From contig JAHDVS010000007.1 in NCBI GenBank assembly GCA_023382435.1, positions 39,829-103,828 on the forward strand: a DNA stretch of 64,000 bases, written 5' to 3'. Of this stretch, positions 25,193 to 35,191 are shown piece by piece; position 1 is the first letter of the stretch; the number at the start of each line of letters is the position of its first letter. The DNA is from Thermoleophilia bacterium (GTDB taxonomy: Bacteria; Actinomycetota; Thermoleophilia; Gaiellales; Gaiellaceae). The translations under genes were made by a program, and so were the position numbers. A model generated the notes under the pieces. That model did no database searches and was not told the DNA's origin. It saw only the letters and a list, made by a program, of their open reading frames with translations.

Positions 25193-26008
25193 TCAAACCC
25201 CGGGGTCGGGCACTCGGCCCCGGAGGACGGCGAGCTCGGCCCGGATCCGGCCGGGCACGCCCGGGTCGGCGAACAGGGCGGTCCCGACCGCTACAGCTGA
25301 CGCGCCGGCCGCCACCAGCTCGAGCGCGTCGCGGCCGCACGCGACGCCTCCGACACCGACGATCGGCAGGTCGACCGCGCGGGCGCACGCGTACACGGCG
25401 GCCAGAGCAACCGGTCGCAGCGCGGGCCCCGATAGCCCTCCGATGCCCGCAGCAAGCCGCGGCCGGAGCGTCGCCGGGTCGAGCGCGAGCCCGCGCAGCG
25501 TGTTGACGAGCGTGAGCCCGTCGGCGCCCGCGGCTGCGACCGCGGCCGCCGTTCCGGGCAGGTTCGGCAGGGCCGGCGACAGCTTCGCGTACAGCGGCTT
25601 CACGGTCGCGGCTCGGGCCGCTGCGACGATGGCGAGCGCGTCCTCCTCGGGAGCGTCGACGTTCGGGCAGGAGAGATTGAGCTCGATCGTGTCGACCTCC
25701 GCCCTGGTGTCGAGGAGCGAGCACACGTGGGCGTAGTCGGCCGCGGAGAAGCCACCGGCCGAGACCCAGATGGGGATGCCCAGCCCGGCGAGTCGCGGCA
25801 GGTGCTCGCCTAGGAACGCGTCGATGCCGGGGTTCGCAAGCCCGATCGAGTTGAGCATCCCCACGTCCGTCTCGGCGATCCGCGGCGGCGGGTTGCCCTC
25901 GCGGGGGAGCGGGGTGACGGTCTTCGTCACGTAGGCATCGAGCGTCCGGGCGACGTCGGGCGCGGTCAGGGCGTCCAGACAGCCCGACGCGTTGAGGACG
26001 GGAATCAT
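25193..26008 (-). CDS. pyrD: Dihydroorotate dehydrogenase (class 1B catalytic subunit)
   Basis: A 271-residue flavoenzyme oxidising dihydroorotate to orotate. Visible parts are PVLNASGC at the N-terminus, GNPPPRIAET, the catalytic-base loop IELNLSCPNV, KLSP, and the FMN phosphate site VGVGGVACGRDALE. Class 1B is deduced because pyrK, the electron-transfer partner, lies immediately upstream with an ATGA overlap. It is the last gene of the pyrimidine operon. Confidence 0.94.
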   Translation of the reverse strand: MIPVLNASGCLDALTAPDVARTLDAYVTKTVTPLPREGNPPPRIAETDVGMLNSIGLANPGIDAFLGEHLPRLAGLGIPIWVSAGGFSAADYAHVCSLLDTRAEVDTIELNLSCPNVDAPEEDALAIVAAARAATVKPLYAKLSPALPNLPGTAAAVAAAGADGLTLVNTLRGLALDPATLRPRLAAGIGGLSGPALRPVALAAVYACARAVDLPIVGVGGVACGRDALELVAAGASAVAVGTALFADPGVPGRIRAELAVLRGRVPDPGV

Positions 26009-26700
26009 CGCCCGGCCCGCATCGTGCTCGCGCCCGTGACGCGACGGGCGGCGACGACGGGGCCCTCGATGCAGAGGCGCTGGAGCCGCCCATCGAGCTC
26101 GACGGCGCAGCCGTAGCAGGCGCCGTACCCGCAGGCCATCGGAGCCTCCCAGGCGAGCTGCGCGTCCGGGTAGATCGCCGTCAGCGCTCGCAGCATCGGC
26201 TCAGGCCCGCAGGCGAGCACGTCGTGCCCGCTGGGTAGCGCATCCGTGACCAGGACCGGATCGATCACGACCTCGGCCCCGGGCAGCAGCGCCGCGGCCT
26301 CGGCGTGCCCGGCCGTGCGGAAGCCGAGCAGCGCCGGCGGCCCGCCGAGCCGCGCCGACAGGTATGGAAGCGGGGCGATGCCGATGCCGCCGCCGACGAG
26401 CAGCGGCCGCTCGACGTCGAGGCGGAAGCCGCGTCCGAGCGGGCCGAGCAGGTGGATCGCGTCGCCGGGCGCGAGCGCCGCCAGCGGCCGGGTGCCCGGA
26501 CCGACCGGATCGATCAGGAACGCGAGCTCGGCCGGCGTCGCCAGACAGACGCTCAGCGGGCGGGGCAGGAGCCGGCCGGGCGCCTCGAGCATGAAGAACT
26601 GCCCGGGCTCCCCCGCGTCGAGCCCGTCTCGCTCGAGCCGCAGCAGCCGGTATGGGCCGACGTCGTCGGCGCGCTCGACCCTACGCCGTTCTCGCCTCAA
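26005..26700 (-). CDS. pyrK: Dihydroorotate dehydrogenase electron-transfer subunit
   Basis: A 231-residue FAD and 2Fe-2S protein that passes electrons from PyrD to NAD+. The flavin site is [10 protein letters not shown], the NAD-site loop is [15 protein letters not shown], and the iron-sulfur Cys residues are in [11 protein letters not shown] plus a later Cys in [13 protein letters not shown] at 26700, with AGGAG 4 bases upstream, is the best start; it overlaps carB by 20 bases. Longer in-frame starts lie deep inside carB. Confidence 0.92.
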   Translation of the reverse strand: MRRERRRVERADDVGPYRLLRLERDGLDAGEPGQFFMLEAPGRLLPRPLSVCLATPAELAFLIDPVGPGTRPLAALAPGDAIHLLGPLGRGFRLDVERPLLVGGGIGIAPLPYLSARLGGPPALLGFRTAGHAEAAALLPGAEVVIDPVLVTDALPSGHDVLACGPEPMLRALTAIYPDAQLAWEAPMACGYGACYGCAVELDGRLQRLCIEGPVVAARRVTGASTMRAGR

Positions 26701-29700
26701 CCCGCTCCTGGAGAGACAGCGCCCCCTCGTCGCCCGCGCGCGCGATCGCCTCGACGGCCGCGTCGGCGACCGCGAGCGTCGTGATACACGGAATCCTCGC
26801 TGCGAGCGCCGCCTCGCGGATCTGGTAGCCGTCCACCCGCGCCCCGCCGCCCTGCGGCGTGTTGACGACGAGGTCGCAGCGGCCGCGGCGGATCCGGTCG
26901 ACCACGCTCGGGCCGTCACCCTCCTCCCCCACCTTGCGCACCGCCTCGACAGCGAGGCCGGCGGCCGCGAGCGCCCGCGCCGTCCCGGTGGTCGCGGTCA
27001 GCCGGAAGCCGAGCGCGACCAGCCGCCGAGCCAGCTCGGTGACGGCGGGCTTGTCCGCATCGCGCACGGACACGAACGCCACGCCGCCCGGTGGCAGCGG
27101 CCGCCCGGCGGCACGCTCGGCCTTCGCGAACGCGGTCGGGAAGTCGGCGGCGCTTGCCATCACCTCGCCGGTCGAGCGCATCTCGGGCCCGAGCAGCGGG
27201 TCGGCGCCCGGGAAGCGGGCGAACGGGAACACGGCCGCCTTCACGCTCACCTCGGCAGCGGTCGGCCGGGTCGGCAGCTCGAGCTCGTGCAGGCGCGCCC
27301 CGGCGGAGAGCCGGCAGGCGGCCTCGACGAGGTTGACACCAATCGCCTTGCTCGCGAACGGGACAGTCCTCGAGGCGCGCGGGTTGGCCTCGATCACGTA
27401 CAGCTCCCCCTCCTGGAGAGCCAGCTGGACGTTGACGAGCCCGACCACGCCGAGCGCGGGCGCGAGCCGGCGCGTCGCGGCCCGGACCGCGTCGAGCTCC
27501 GCCGGCGAGAGCGACGCCGGCGGCAGGACGCAGGAGGAGTCGCCGGAGTGCACGCCCGCCTCCTCGACGTGCTGCATGATCGCGGCGACGTGGACGCCGA
27601 CCCCGTCGCAGAGAGCGTCGACGTCGATCTCGACCGCACCCTCGAGGAAGCGGTCGACGAGGATCGAGGCTCCGCGCAGCGCCTCGTCACAGGGGATGTC
27701 GTCGGGCCCGTAGCAGACGCGCATGTCGCGCCCGCCGAGCACGTAGGAGGGGCGGACGAGGACGGGGAAGCCGACCCGCTCGGCGATCGCCAGTGCCTCG
27801 GCCCGCGTGCGGGCCATTCCCCACGGCGGCACCGCCAGTCCGAGCTCGCCGCAGAGCGTCCCGAAGCGCTCGCGGTCCTCGGCCAGGTCGATGGCCTCGA
27901 AGGGGGTCCCGAGGATCGGCACGCCGGCGTCCTCGAGCGTCCGCGCCAGCCGGAGCGGCGTCTGCCCGCCGAACTGGATCACGACGCCGACCGGCTGCTC
28001 GCGCTCGCAGATCTCGAGCACCTCCTCCTCGCCGAGCGGCTCGAAGTAGAGGCGATCGGAGGTGTCGTAGTCGGTCGACACCGTCTCCGGGTTGCAGTTG
28101 ACCATGACGGTCTCGTAGCCGAGCTCGCGGTACGTCCTCGCCGCGTGCACGCAGCAGTAGTCGAATTCGATCCCCTGGCCGATCCGGTTGGGCCCGGAGC
28201 CGAGGATCACGACCGAGCGCCGCGGCGCGGGCGGGTCCGCGCCGTCCTCCCCCCAGGTCGAGTAGAGGTAGTTGGAGCTGGCCTCGACCTCGGCGGCGCA
28301 CGAGTCGACGTGCCGGTAGGAGGGCCGGATCCCGGCGGCGTGGCGCCCGGCTCGCACCGCCTCCTCGCTCGTGCCGCGGGCGGTCGCGATCGCAGCGTCC
28401 GACCAGCCGGCGCGCTTGAGCTCGAGCAGGTCCGCGCCGGCGGCGAGGAGCTCGCGCGCCTCCCCGAGTTGCTCGCGAAACCACGGGTGCAGCCCGTCGG
28501 GCAGGTCGTCGAGCGTCGCCCACGGCGTGGGCGCGCCGGGGTCGAGCTCGCGGCTTCGATGCGCTTTCAGGAACGCTTCGGTGAACGTCCGGCCGATCCC
28601 CATCGCCTCGCCGACCGACTTCATCTGGGTGCCGAGCGTGTGATCGGCGCCCGGGAACTTCTCGAACGCGAACCGCGGCACCTTGACGACGACGTAGTCG
28701 AGCGTCGGCTCGAAGCTCGCCGGCGTTGTCCGGGTCAGGTCGTTCGGGATCTCGTCGAGCGTGTAGCCGACGGCGAGCTTCGCCGCGACCTTCGCGATCG
28801 GGTAGCCGGTCGCCTTCGACGCGAGCGCGGAGGAGCGCGACACGCGCGGGTTCATCTCGATCACGCACATCTCACCGGTCTCCCGGTCGCGTGCGAACTG
28901 GATGTTCGAGCCGCCGGTCTCGACGCCGACCGCACGGATAATGGCGGCGGCGGCGTCGCGCAGCTCCTGGTAGGCCTCGTCGGAGAGCGTCATCTGGGGG
29001 GCGACGGTGACCGAGTCGCCGGTGTGGACGCCCATCGGGTCGAGGTTCTCGATCGAGCAGACGATCACCACGTTGTCGGCCCGGTCGCGCATCACCTCGA
29101 GCTCGAACTCGTCCCAGCCGCGCACGGACTCCTCGACGAGCACCTGCCCGATCGGGCTCTCCGCGAGCCCCCGCTCCACCTGGGCCAGCAGCTCCTCCTC
29201 GGTGGCGACGAAGCCGCCGCCGTGGCCGCCGAGCGTGAACGCGGGCCTGACCACCGCGGGCAGCGCGACGCCGCGCAGGTCGTCTGCCGAGGTCACGATC
29301 CTGCTGGTGGGCACGCGCAGGCCGACCGACTCGACGGTGGCGCGGAAGAGCTCGCGGTCCTCGGCGCGGCGGATCACGTCGAGCGGGGCGCCGATCAGCT
29401 CGACCCCGAGCGCGTCGAGGACTCCCTCCGCGGCGAGGGTGCTCGCGAGGTTGAGAGCCGTCTGGCCCCCGAGTGTCGGCAGCAGCGCGTCGGGCCGCTC
29501 GCGCTCGAGCACTGCCGCGACCCCCTCCGGGTCGAGCGGCTCGAGGTAGGTGCGGTCGGCGAAGCCCGGGTCGGTCATGATCGTCGCCGGGTTCGAGTTG
29601 ACGACGACCGTGCGGTAGCCGTCCTCGCGCAGCACCTTCAGCGCCTGGCTGCCCGAGTAGTCGAACTCGCAGGCCTGCCCGATCACGATCGGGCCGGCCC

Positions 29701-29740
29701 CGATCACGCAGATCGAGTGCAGATCAGGCCGCCGCGGCAA
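26681..29740 (-). CDS. carB: Carbamoyl-phosphate synthase, large subunit
   Basis: A 1019-residue enzyme making carbamoyl phosphate from ammonia, bicarbonate and two ATP. It has two homologous ATP-grasp halves, each with a preATP start: [17 protein letters not shown] near residue 14 and [16 protein letters not shown] near 515. The last 130 residues, from [16 protein letters not shown], are the MGS-like allosteric domain. The TTG at 29740 has GGAGG 9 bases upstream and overlaps carA by 17 bases. Slightly shorter than the usual 1050-1100 residues but without a visible gap in a catalytic motif. Confidence 0.96.
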   Translation of the reverse strand: MPRRPDLHSICVIGAGPIVIGQACEFDYSGSQALKVLREDGYRTVVVNSNPATIMTDPGFADRTYLEPLDPEGVAAVLERERPDALLPTLGGQTALNLASTLAAEGVLDALGVELIGAPLDVIRRAEDRELFRATVESVGLRVPTSRIVTSADDLRGVALPAVVRPAFTLGGHGGGFVATEEELLAQVERGLAESPIGQVLVEESVRGWDEFELEVMRDRADNVVIVCSIENLDPMGVHTGDSVTVAPQMTLSDEAYQELRDAAAAIIRAVGVETGGSNIQFARDRETGEMCVIEMNPRVSRSSALASKATGYPIAKVAAKLAVGYTLDEIPNDLTRTTPASFEPTLDYVVVKVPRFAFEKFPGADHTLGTQMKSVGEAMGIGRTFTEAFLKAHRSRELDPGAPTPWATLDDLPDGLHPWFREQLGEARELLAAGADLLELKRAGWSDAAIATARGTSEEAVRAGRHAAGIRPSYRHVDSCAAEVEASSNYLYSTWGEDGADPPAPRRSVVILGSGPNRIGQGIEFDYCCVHAARTYRELGYETVMVNCNPETVSTDYDTSDRLYFEPLGEEEVLEICEREQPVGVVIQFGGQTPLRLARTLEDAGVPILGTPFEAIDLAEDRERFGTLCGELGLAVPPWGMARTRAEALAIAERVGFPVLVRPSYVLGGRDMRVCYGPDDIPCDEALRGASILVDRFLEGAVEIDVDALCDGVGVHVAAIMQHVEEAGVHSGDSSCVLPPASLSPAELDAVRAATRRLAPALGVVGLVNVQLALQEGELYVIEANPRASRTVPFASKAIGVNLVEAACRLSAGARLHELELPTRPTAAEVSVKAAVFPFARFPGADPLLGPEMRSTGEVMASAADFPTAFAKAERAAGRPLPPGGVAFVSVRDADKPAVTELARRLVALGFRLTATTGTARALAAAGLAVEAVRKVGEEGDGPSVVDRIRRGRCDLVVNTPQGGGARVDGYQIREAALAARIPCITTLAVADAAVEAIARAGDEGALSLQERVEARTA

Positions 29741-30770
29741 CGCGCCCCACCTCCTCCACGAACCGCTCCAGGATCGGCCAGGCGTCGTGCGGGCCGGGGC
29801 CCGCTTCCGGGTGGAACTGGACGGAGCGGGCCCGCTCGCCCGGCAGCTCGAGCCCCTCGACGGTGCCGTCGTAGAGCGAGACGTGGCTGACCTCGGGGCC
29901 GTCGCCCTCGACGGCGAAGCCGTGGTTCTGGCTCGTCACGAGCACGCGCCCGCTGGCCCGCTCGAGCACGGGGTGGTTCGCGCCGCGGTGGCCGAACGGG
30001 AGCTTCCTCGTCTCGAGGCCGGCGGCGAGGCCGAGCAGCTGGTGGCCGAGGCAGATCCCGAGGATCGGCACGCGGCCGAGCAGGTCGCGCACGACGGCCA
30101 CCTGCGCCGGCAGGGCGGCCGGGTCGCCCGGCCCGTTCGAGAGCAGCACGCCGTCGGGACTCAGCTCGAGCACCGCGGTGGCCGGCGTGTCGTACGGGAG
30201 GATCGTCACGGCCGCGCCGGCCGCGACGAGGCGCCGGACGATCGAGCGCTTCGCCCCGTAGTCGAGGAGCGCGATCTCGACCGGCCCCGCACCGACTCGC
30301 GCGGGCTCCCCGGCGGAGACGCCCGCGACGAGCGCCCGGCCCGCCATCGCGGGCTGCGCCCGCACCTCCGCGAGCACCGCGTCCGGGTCGGCCTCGCCGG
30401 CGACCGCGGCGGCCCGGAGCGCGCCCCCAGCGCGGAGCCGCAGGACGACGCTGCGGGTGTCGATCCCGTCGAGCGCCACGATCCCGCGCTCCGCGAGCCA
30501 GCGGCACCACTCGCGCCCGCCGGCGCGCCGCATCAGGAAGCCGCGCGCGGCGACGCCGCCGGACTCGTCTCGCCGCTCCGCGACGCCGTAGTTGCCGATC
30601 ATCGGAGCGGTGAAGCAGACGAGCTGCTCGGCGTAGCTGGGGTCGGTCGCGATCTCCTGGTAGCCGGACATCGCGGTCGTAAACACCGCCTCCCCGAACG
30701 CGACGCCGTCAGCGCCGACCTGGCGGCCCGGGAAGAGCGAGCCGTCCTCGAGCACGAGGAAGCCGGTCAT
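29724..30770 (-). CDS. carA: Carbamoyl-phosphate synthase, small (glutaminase) subunit
   Basis: A 348-residue class I amidotransferase that feeds ammonia to CarB. The N-terminal domain contains [15 protein letters not shown]; the C-terminal domain has the nucleophile in [12 protein letters not shown] and the His-Glu pair in QFHPEAGPG. The ATG at 30770 overlaps the pyrC stop as ATGA. Confidence 0.96.
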   Translation of the reverse strand: MTGFLVLEDGSLFPGRQVGADGVAFGEAVFTTAMSGYQEIATDPSYAEQLVCFTAPMIGNYGVAERRDESGGVAARGFLMRRAGGREWCRWLAERGIVALDGIDTRSVVLRLRAGGALRAAAVAGEADPDAVLAEVRAQPAMAGRALVAGVSAGEPARVGAGPVEIALLDYGAKRSIVRRLVAAGAAVTILPYDTPATAVLELSPDGVLLSNGPGDPAALPAQVAVVRDLLGRVPILGICLGHQLLGLAAGLETRKLPFGHRGANHPVLERASGRVLVTSQNHGFAVEGDGPEVSHVSLYDGTVEGLELPGERARSVQFHPEAGPGPHDAWPILERFVEEVGRVAAAA

Positions 30771-32068
30771 GCCCGGAACGCCAGGTGGCCGGCGGCAAGC
30801 GTCATCAGGATCTGCCCGCTGAGCGTGTGGCCGAGCAGCCAGGAGTTGGTCGAGCGTGAGCGGAAGCCGGCCGCCCCGACCGTCCAGGTGCGCCTCAGGT
30901 CGGCGAGGACGAGGTTGGCGGGGGCGCCGACGGCGATCCGCGGCCGCTCGAGGCCGTAGATCCTCGCCGGGCCGGCGCTCATCCGCTCGAGCAGGGTCTC
31001 GAGCGGCAGCACGCCCGGGACAACGAGCCTCGTGTGCAGGACGGAGAAGGCGGTCTCGAGACCGGTGACGCCGAACGGCGCCTCTTCGAACGGAACCTCC
31101 TTCTCGTGCCGCGCGTGCGGAGCGTGGTCGGTTGCGACCGCCGCAATCGTCCCGTCACGGAGCCCCTCGACGAGAGCCAGGCGGTCTTCCTCGGCCCTGA
31201 CCGGCGGGTTCATCTTCAGGTTCGAATCGAGCGAGCGCACCGCCTCGTCGGTGAGGCAGAGGTGGTGGGGCGTGACCTCGCCGCTCGCCTCGACGCCGGC
31301 GGCGAGCGCGCGGCGCAGCTCGTCCACTGACTCGCGGGCGGAGAGGTGCAGCAGGTGCAGCGGCCGCCGCTCGTAGCCGGCGAGCGCGAGATCGCGGGCG
31401 ACCATCGTCGACTCGGCGATCGACGGCCAGCCGCCGAGCCCCAGCTCGGCGGACACGGCACCTTCGTGCATGTGCCCGCCACGCGAGAGCGCGGGATCCT
31501 CCTCGTGCAGGGCGATCAGGCCTCCCGTCGCGGCCGTGTACTGGAGCGCCCGGCGCAAGAGCGACGCGGACACGACGGGCCTGCCGTCGTCGCTGAAGCC
31601 CGCGACGCCGCGGTCGGCGAGCTCGCCGAGATCGGCGAGCTCGGCGCCCTGCTGGCCTTTCGTGATCGCAGCGAGGAACCCGACGGGGACGCGTGCTTCT
31701 GCCTCGGCCCGCTCGATCAGCGAGCCGAGCACGGCGGCGGAGTCGACGACCGGCTCGGTGTTCGGCATCGCGAGGATCGCGCAGTAGCCGCCGCCGGCGG
31801 CGGCCTCCGTGCCGGAGACGATGTCCTCCTCGTCCTCGCGCCCGGGCGTGCGCAGGTGGACGTGCGGATCGACGAAGGCGGGGGCGAGCAGGAGACCCGG
31901 CTCGGGCGTGCCGGGCTCGAGCCGCGTGATCCGGCCGTCCTCGACGGTGACGGTCAGGGCCGCGTCGATCCCCTCGCCCGGGTCGACGACGCGGGCGCCC
32001 TCGATCACGAGCGAGGAGCCGGGCGCCGCCGGGGCGAACAGCGTGTGGCGGGCGGCGGCGACGGTCAT
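30767..32068 (-). CDS. pyrC: Dihydroorotase
   Basis: A 433-residue amidohydrolase that cyclises carbamoyl aspartate. Metal-binding DPHVHLRTPG, MPNTEP substrate loop, LIALHEED, LHLLHLSAR and the catalytic Asp in ATDHAPH are all present, which is the type I (multi-metal) form. ATG at 32068 has GGAGG 7 bases upstream and overlaps the pyrB stop as TGATG; a GTG one codon earlier is also possible. Confidence 0.95.
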   Translation of the reverse strand: MTVAAARHTLFAPAAPGSSLVIEGARVVDPGEGIDAALTVTVEDGRITRLEPGTPEPGLLLAPAFVDPHVHLRTPGREDEEDIVSGTEAAAGGGYCAILAMPNTEPVVDSAAVLGSLIERAEAEARVPVGFLAAITKGQQGAELADLGELADRGVAGFSDDGRPVVSASLLRRALQYTAATGGLIALHEEDPALSRGGHMHEGAVSAELGLGGWPSIAESTMVARDLALAGYERRPLHLLHLSARESVDELRRALAAGVEASGEVTPHHLCLTDEAVRSLDSNLKMNPPVRAEEDRLALVEGLRDGTIAAVATDHAPHARHEKEVPFEEAPFGVTGLETAFSVLHTRLVVPGVLPLETLLERMSAGPARIYGLERPRIAVGAPANLVLADLRRTWTVGAAGFRSRSTNSWLLGHTLSGQILMTLAAGHLAFRA

Positions 32069-33066
32069 CACGCCACCTCCTCGAACGCGGCGGTCTTCAC
32101 CGGGACGGGGCCGTGGGTGACGAGGTCGTAGAGGACGGCCATGCGCACGACGAGGCCGGAGCGGACCTGGCGCTCGATCAGGGCGGACGCGGCGTCGGCG
32201 ACGTCCGCGGCGATCTCGACGCCCCGGTTCATCGGGCCCGGGTGCATCACCACCTGCCCGGAGCGCAGGCGATCGGACGTGACGCCCCAGCGGGCCGAGT
32301 ACTCGCGCAGGCTCGGGACGTAGTTCGCGCCCTCGAGCATCCGCTCGCGTTGCATCCTGAGCACGTAGACGACGTCGGCGGCGCAGATCGCCTCGATGTC
32401 GTGGGCTACCTCGCAGCCCATGGCCTCGATCCCGCGGGGGATCAGCGGCGGCGGCCCGACGAGCGTGACGCGGGCGCCCATCAGGACGAGCGCCTGGATG
32501 TTCGAGCGGGCGACCCGCGAGTGCAGGACGTCGCCGACGATCGCGACGTGCAGGCCTTCGATACCGCCGAAGCGCTCGTCGATCGTGAAGAGGTCGAGCA
32601 GCGCCTGCGTGGGATGCTGGTGCTTGCCGTCGCCCGCGTTGACGACGTGGGCGCCCGTGTGGCGGACAACGAGGTTCGGGGCGCCGATATGGGGGTGGCG
32701 GATGACGACGACGTCCGGGTCGTAGGCGCCGATCGTCAACGCCGTGTCCTTCAGGGACTCGCCCTTGTCGACCGACGAGCCGGCAGCCTTGATCGACATC
32801 ACGTCCGCCGAGAGGCGCTTGGCGGCGAGCTCGAAGCTCGAGGAGGTGCGGGTGGACGACTCGAAGAACATGTTCACGACCGTGTAGCCGCGCAGCGTCG
32901 GGAGCTTCTTGACTTCACGCTCGAGCGAGCGCGAGAACGTGCGGGAGAGCGCCAGCAGCCGCTCGACGTCCCGTCGGCTGAGGTCTGCGATCGAGATCAG
33001 ATGGCGTCGCGGCGGCCGGCTCGGCGGCAGCAGCTCGTCGCGGATCAGCGGGCGAACGTCGGTCAT
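32068..33066 (-). CDS. pyrB: Aspartate carbamoyltransferase, catalytic subunit
   Basis: A 332-residue enzyme that joins carbamoyl phosphate and aspartate. The carbamoyl-phosphate loop is FFESSTRTSSSFELAAKRL; ADVMSIKAAGSSVDKGESLKD carries the 80s-loop residues, and HPTQALLDLFTI and MHPGPMNRG follow. The ATG overlaps the pyrR stop as ATGA. No pyrI regulatory chain is present, so control is likely through PyrR. Confidence 0.96.
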   Translation of the reverse strand: MTDVRPLIRDELLPPSRPPRRHLISIADLSRRDVERLLALSRTFSRSLEREVKKLPTLRGYTVVNMFFESSTRTSSSFELAAKRLSADVMSIKAAGSSVDKGESLKDTALTIGAYDPDVVVIRHPHIGAPNLVVRHTGAHVVNAGDGKHQHPTQALLDLFTIDERFGGIEGLHVAIVGDVLHSRVARSNIQALVLMGARVTLVGPPPLIPRGIEAMGCEVAHDIEAICAADVVYVLRMQRERMLEGANYVPSLREYSARWGVTSDRLRSGQVVMHPGPMNRGVEIAADVADAASALIERQVRSGLVVRMAVLYDLVTHGPVPVKTAAFEEVA

Positions 33067-33638
33067 TGCATACCCCCCGGGGTGAGCAGGACGCGGTCGA
33101 CCTCGTCGACCTCCACGAGCTGCACCTGGATGCGCTCGCTGCGCGCGGTGGGCAGGTTCTTGCCCACGTAGTCGGGTCGGATCGGCAGCTCCCGGTGCCC
33201 GCGGTCGACGAGCACGGCGAGCTGCACGCGGTCGGGGCGCCCGTACGTGAACAACGCCTCGATCGCCGCCCTGATCGTGCGGCCGGTGTAGAGAACGTCG
33301 TCGACCAGGACGCAGGTGACGCCCTCGAGCGGGAAGTCGAGTCGGGTCGACTTGACGACCGGCTGGGGCGCGAGCGGCGCCGCCCCCTGCCGCGCGCCCA
33401 CGTCGTCGCGGTGGAACGTGATGTCGACCGTGCCGAGAGCGACGTCGACGCCGCCGAACTCCTGGATCAGCCGTCGCAGCCGCTGCGCGAGCGGGACGCC
33501 GCGCGTGTGGATGCCGACGAGCGCGACCTTCGAGAGCTCCGGGTTACGCTCGACGATCTCGTGTGCGATGCGCACGAGCGTGCGCCGGAGCGCCTCGCCA
33601 TCGAGCAGAAGCTTTCCCGTCTGCGCGGGAGCAGCCAC
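33063..33638 (-). CDS. pyrR: PyrR: pyrimidine operon RNA-binding regulator / uracil phosphoribosyltransferase
   Basis: A 191-residue phosphoribosyltransferase-fold protein. The PRPP loop is CVLVDDVLYTGRTIRAA, and the family start RIAHEIVERN and GIHTRGVPLA are present. With UMP bound it binds pyr mRNA leaders. GTG at 33638 sits 5 bases after GGAGG, and that site lies in the PyrR RNA element just upstream, so the protein probably blocks translation of its own operon. Confidence 0.95.
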   Translation of the reverse strand: MAAPAQTGKLLLDGEALRRTLVRIAHEIVERNPELSKVALVGIHTRGVPLAQRLRRLIQEFGGVDVALGTVDITFHRDDVGARQGAAPLAPQPVVKSTRLDFPLEGVTCVLVDDVLYTGRTIRAAIEALFTYGRPDRVQLAVLVDRGHRELPIRPDYVGKNLPTARSERIQVQLVEVDEVDRVLLTPGGMQ

Positions 33639-33642
33639 GAGC

Positions 33643-33676
33643 GCCTCCTTTCCAGCCTCACGGGACCGGGTTAAAG
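33643..33676 (-). promoter_or_regulatory. PyrR-binding RNA element (Rfam PyrR type)
   Basis: The 5' leader of pyrR contains GGTCCCGTGAGGCTGG flanked by CCTTT and AAAGG, which can pair. This matches the known conserved terminal loop (UCC-n-GUGAGG) of PyrR-binding RNA. The AAAGG arm runs into the AAAGGAGG ribosome site, so PyrR binding would hide it. A -10 like TATCTT lies at 33688-33693. Confidence 0.8.
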
Positions 33677-33739
33677 GTGTCGAGGGAAAGATAGCAGAGA
33701 GCCTGGACGGCAGCGGCCGGGCGGGCGATCCTCGCTGGC

Positions 33740-34027
33740 TCAGCCCCCGCGGGAAGGACGCGTGCGAACGGACTCCCAGGTGGCCTCGAGCTCCTCGACG
33801 ACGGCGCCGAGCACTTCCTCGGGCTCGCCGGGCCGCTCGAGGTCCTCAGACCAGGCCCAGTGGGCGAGGTAGTCGCCCGACGCGCTGAGCCCCTCGCGCA
33901 TCGCGACGCGGTCGATCTCCTGCTGGAAGCGCTCGGTGAGCGCGCGAGAGAGCGGTCTCCCCTCCTCGGGGAAGACCTTGACCTGGGCGGGGATCCCGCG
34001 CCAGGAGAGGATCCGGTAGCGCGCCAC
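33740..34027 (-). CDS. Small 'virulence factor' family protein (PF13769-like)
   Basis: A 95-residue soluble protein beginning ARYRILSWRGIPAQVKVF, with PLSRALTERFQQEIDRVAMREGL and ERPGEPEEVLGAVVEELE; this pattern matches a small domain annotated as a virulence factor, though no virulence role is implied. Function unknown. GTG at 34027 is 8 bases from TAGACT (34036-34041), so leaderless expression is likely. Confidence 0.65.
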   Translation of the reverse strand: MARYRILSWRGIPAQVKVFPEEGRPLSRALTERFQQEIDRVAMREGLSASGDYLAHWAWSEDLERPGEPEEVLGAVVEELEATWESVRTRPSRGG

Positions 34028-34049
34028 CGTGTGCGAGTCTACCGGCGGC

Positions 34050-34790
34050 TCAGACGGAGGCGACGACGATCGACCACTCGAGCGAATAGGGCGTCTCGGG
34101 CGCGAGCTCCAACTCGGCGCGGGCGAGGCCGGCCAGGTACTCGTCCTCCGGGAGCAGCCAGAGCGTCGAGATGTAGCGGCCACGCAGTCTCTCGAGCGCC
34201 TCATCGCGCGCCACGCTCGAGGGTTGGCTGACCTCGACCGTGCGCACCGAGGCGAAGCCGGCCCGCTCGAGCTCGACGGCGAGCGCCGCCGGCTCGGGGA
34301 AGCGGGCCCGGTCGACCTCGGTGAGCGACGGGAAGAAGCGCGCGAGCCAGATCCGCTCGAAGTGCTCCGGGCGGAACGTGGCGACGACCGCCCGTCCGCC
34401 GGGCGCGAGCACGCGCCGGACTTCCGGGAGGGCGCGGGGGCGGTCGACGAGGTGAACGACGAGGCGCAGCACCGCACGCTCGAACCAGCCGTCGCGAAAG
34501 GGCAGCGCCTCGGCCCGGCCCTGCTTCAGCCCGACCGAGGGACCCGCTCGCCGCCGGGCCTCCGCCAGCATCTCCGCCGACGGGTCGACTCCCCACACCT
34601 TTGCGCCCCGCCGGGCAAGCTCCGCGGCGAAGAGCCCGGTACCGCAACCGACGTCGAGGACGCGGCGTCCCGCGAGGTCGCCCTCCGCCCAGATCGTCTC
34701 GAGCACCCCCTGCCACGCCGCGTCCGCCGGACGCAGCCGGTCGTACTCTCCGGCGAGCCGATCGAAGTCGGGCGCCTCCCCCGTGGCCAC
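34050..34790 (-). CDS. Class I SAM-dependent methyltransferase
   Basis: A 246-residue methyltransferase. The SAM loop is VLDVGCGTGLFAAEL near residue 45, motif II VDPSAEML, and motif III region EVRRVLAPGGRAVVATF. The substrate is unknown. GTG at 34790 follows TAGTGT (34797-34802) by 6 bases, so it begins its own leaderless unit. Confidence 0.88.
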   Translation of the reverse strand: MATGEAPDFDRLAGEYDRLRPADAAWQGVLETIWAEGDLAGRRVLDVGCGTGLFAAELARRGAKVWGVDPSAEMLAEARRRAGPSVGLKQGRAEALPFRDGWFERAVLRLVVHLVDRPRALPEVRRVLAPGGRAVVATFRPEHFERIWLARFFPSLTEVDRARFPEPAALAVELERAGFASVRTVEVSQPSSVARDEALERLRGRYISTLWLLPEDEYLAGLARAELELAPETPYSLEWSIVVASV

Positions 34791-34804
34791 GCGGGAACAC
34801 TAGC

Positions 34805-34954
34805 GAGTGGATCGCGGGCCGTTCGCATGCAATCTCGGCCGAAGCGCACCGGCGCCTCAAGGCGCGCGCCGCGCCCGCCGTACCGCTCCTGACGACCGAC
34901 GCCCGCCTCGCCCGGGCCGGCGGCCACCGCGCGGAGATCGTCGCCGCGGCCTGA
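34805..34954 (+). pseudogene. Remnant of a PIN-domain (VapC-like) toxin
   Basis: On the plus strand a frame ending at 34954 reads VPLLTTDARLARAGGHRAEIVAAA, the usual C-terminus of PIN toxins, preceded by about 25 residues (ISAEAHRRLKARAA) that only loosely resemble the family. The first Asp, the middle of the domain and any start are missing; upstream sequence belongs to the divergent methyltransferase. It looks like the tail of a lost toxin-antitoxin locus. Confidence 0.5.
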
Positions 34955-34957
34955 GCG

Positions 34958-35191
34958 CTACTCGTCGCCGAGGAACTCGTCCGGCTCGGACAGCTCCTCG
35001 ACCGCCTCCTGCGCCGCTTCGATCTCCGCTTCGGGGACGAGCACGCGCTGCGGAGCGTCATCGAGGCCGGTCGGGTGATGCTCGGTCGCCTGCTCGATCT
35101 CGCACTCGATCCCGGCGGCGTGCAGCATCGCCTGGATCTCCTCGGCCTCCGCCAGATCGGCCGCGATCGTCATCTGCACCATCCGCGTCAT
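34958..35191 (-). CDS. DUF2007-like small protein
   Basis: A 77-residue protein that starts TRMVQMTIAADLAEAEEIQAMLHAAGIECEIEQ, the ferredoxin-like fold of DUF2007 (putative signal-transducing proteins), and has an acidic tail. Function unknown. The ATG overlaps the rnz stop as ATGA, so it is co-expressed with RNase Z. Confidence 0.7.
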   Translation of the reverse strand: MTRMVQMTIAADLAEAEEIQAMLHAAGIECEIEQATEHHPTGLDDAPQRVLVPEAEIEAAQEAVEELSEPDEFLGDE

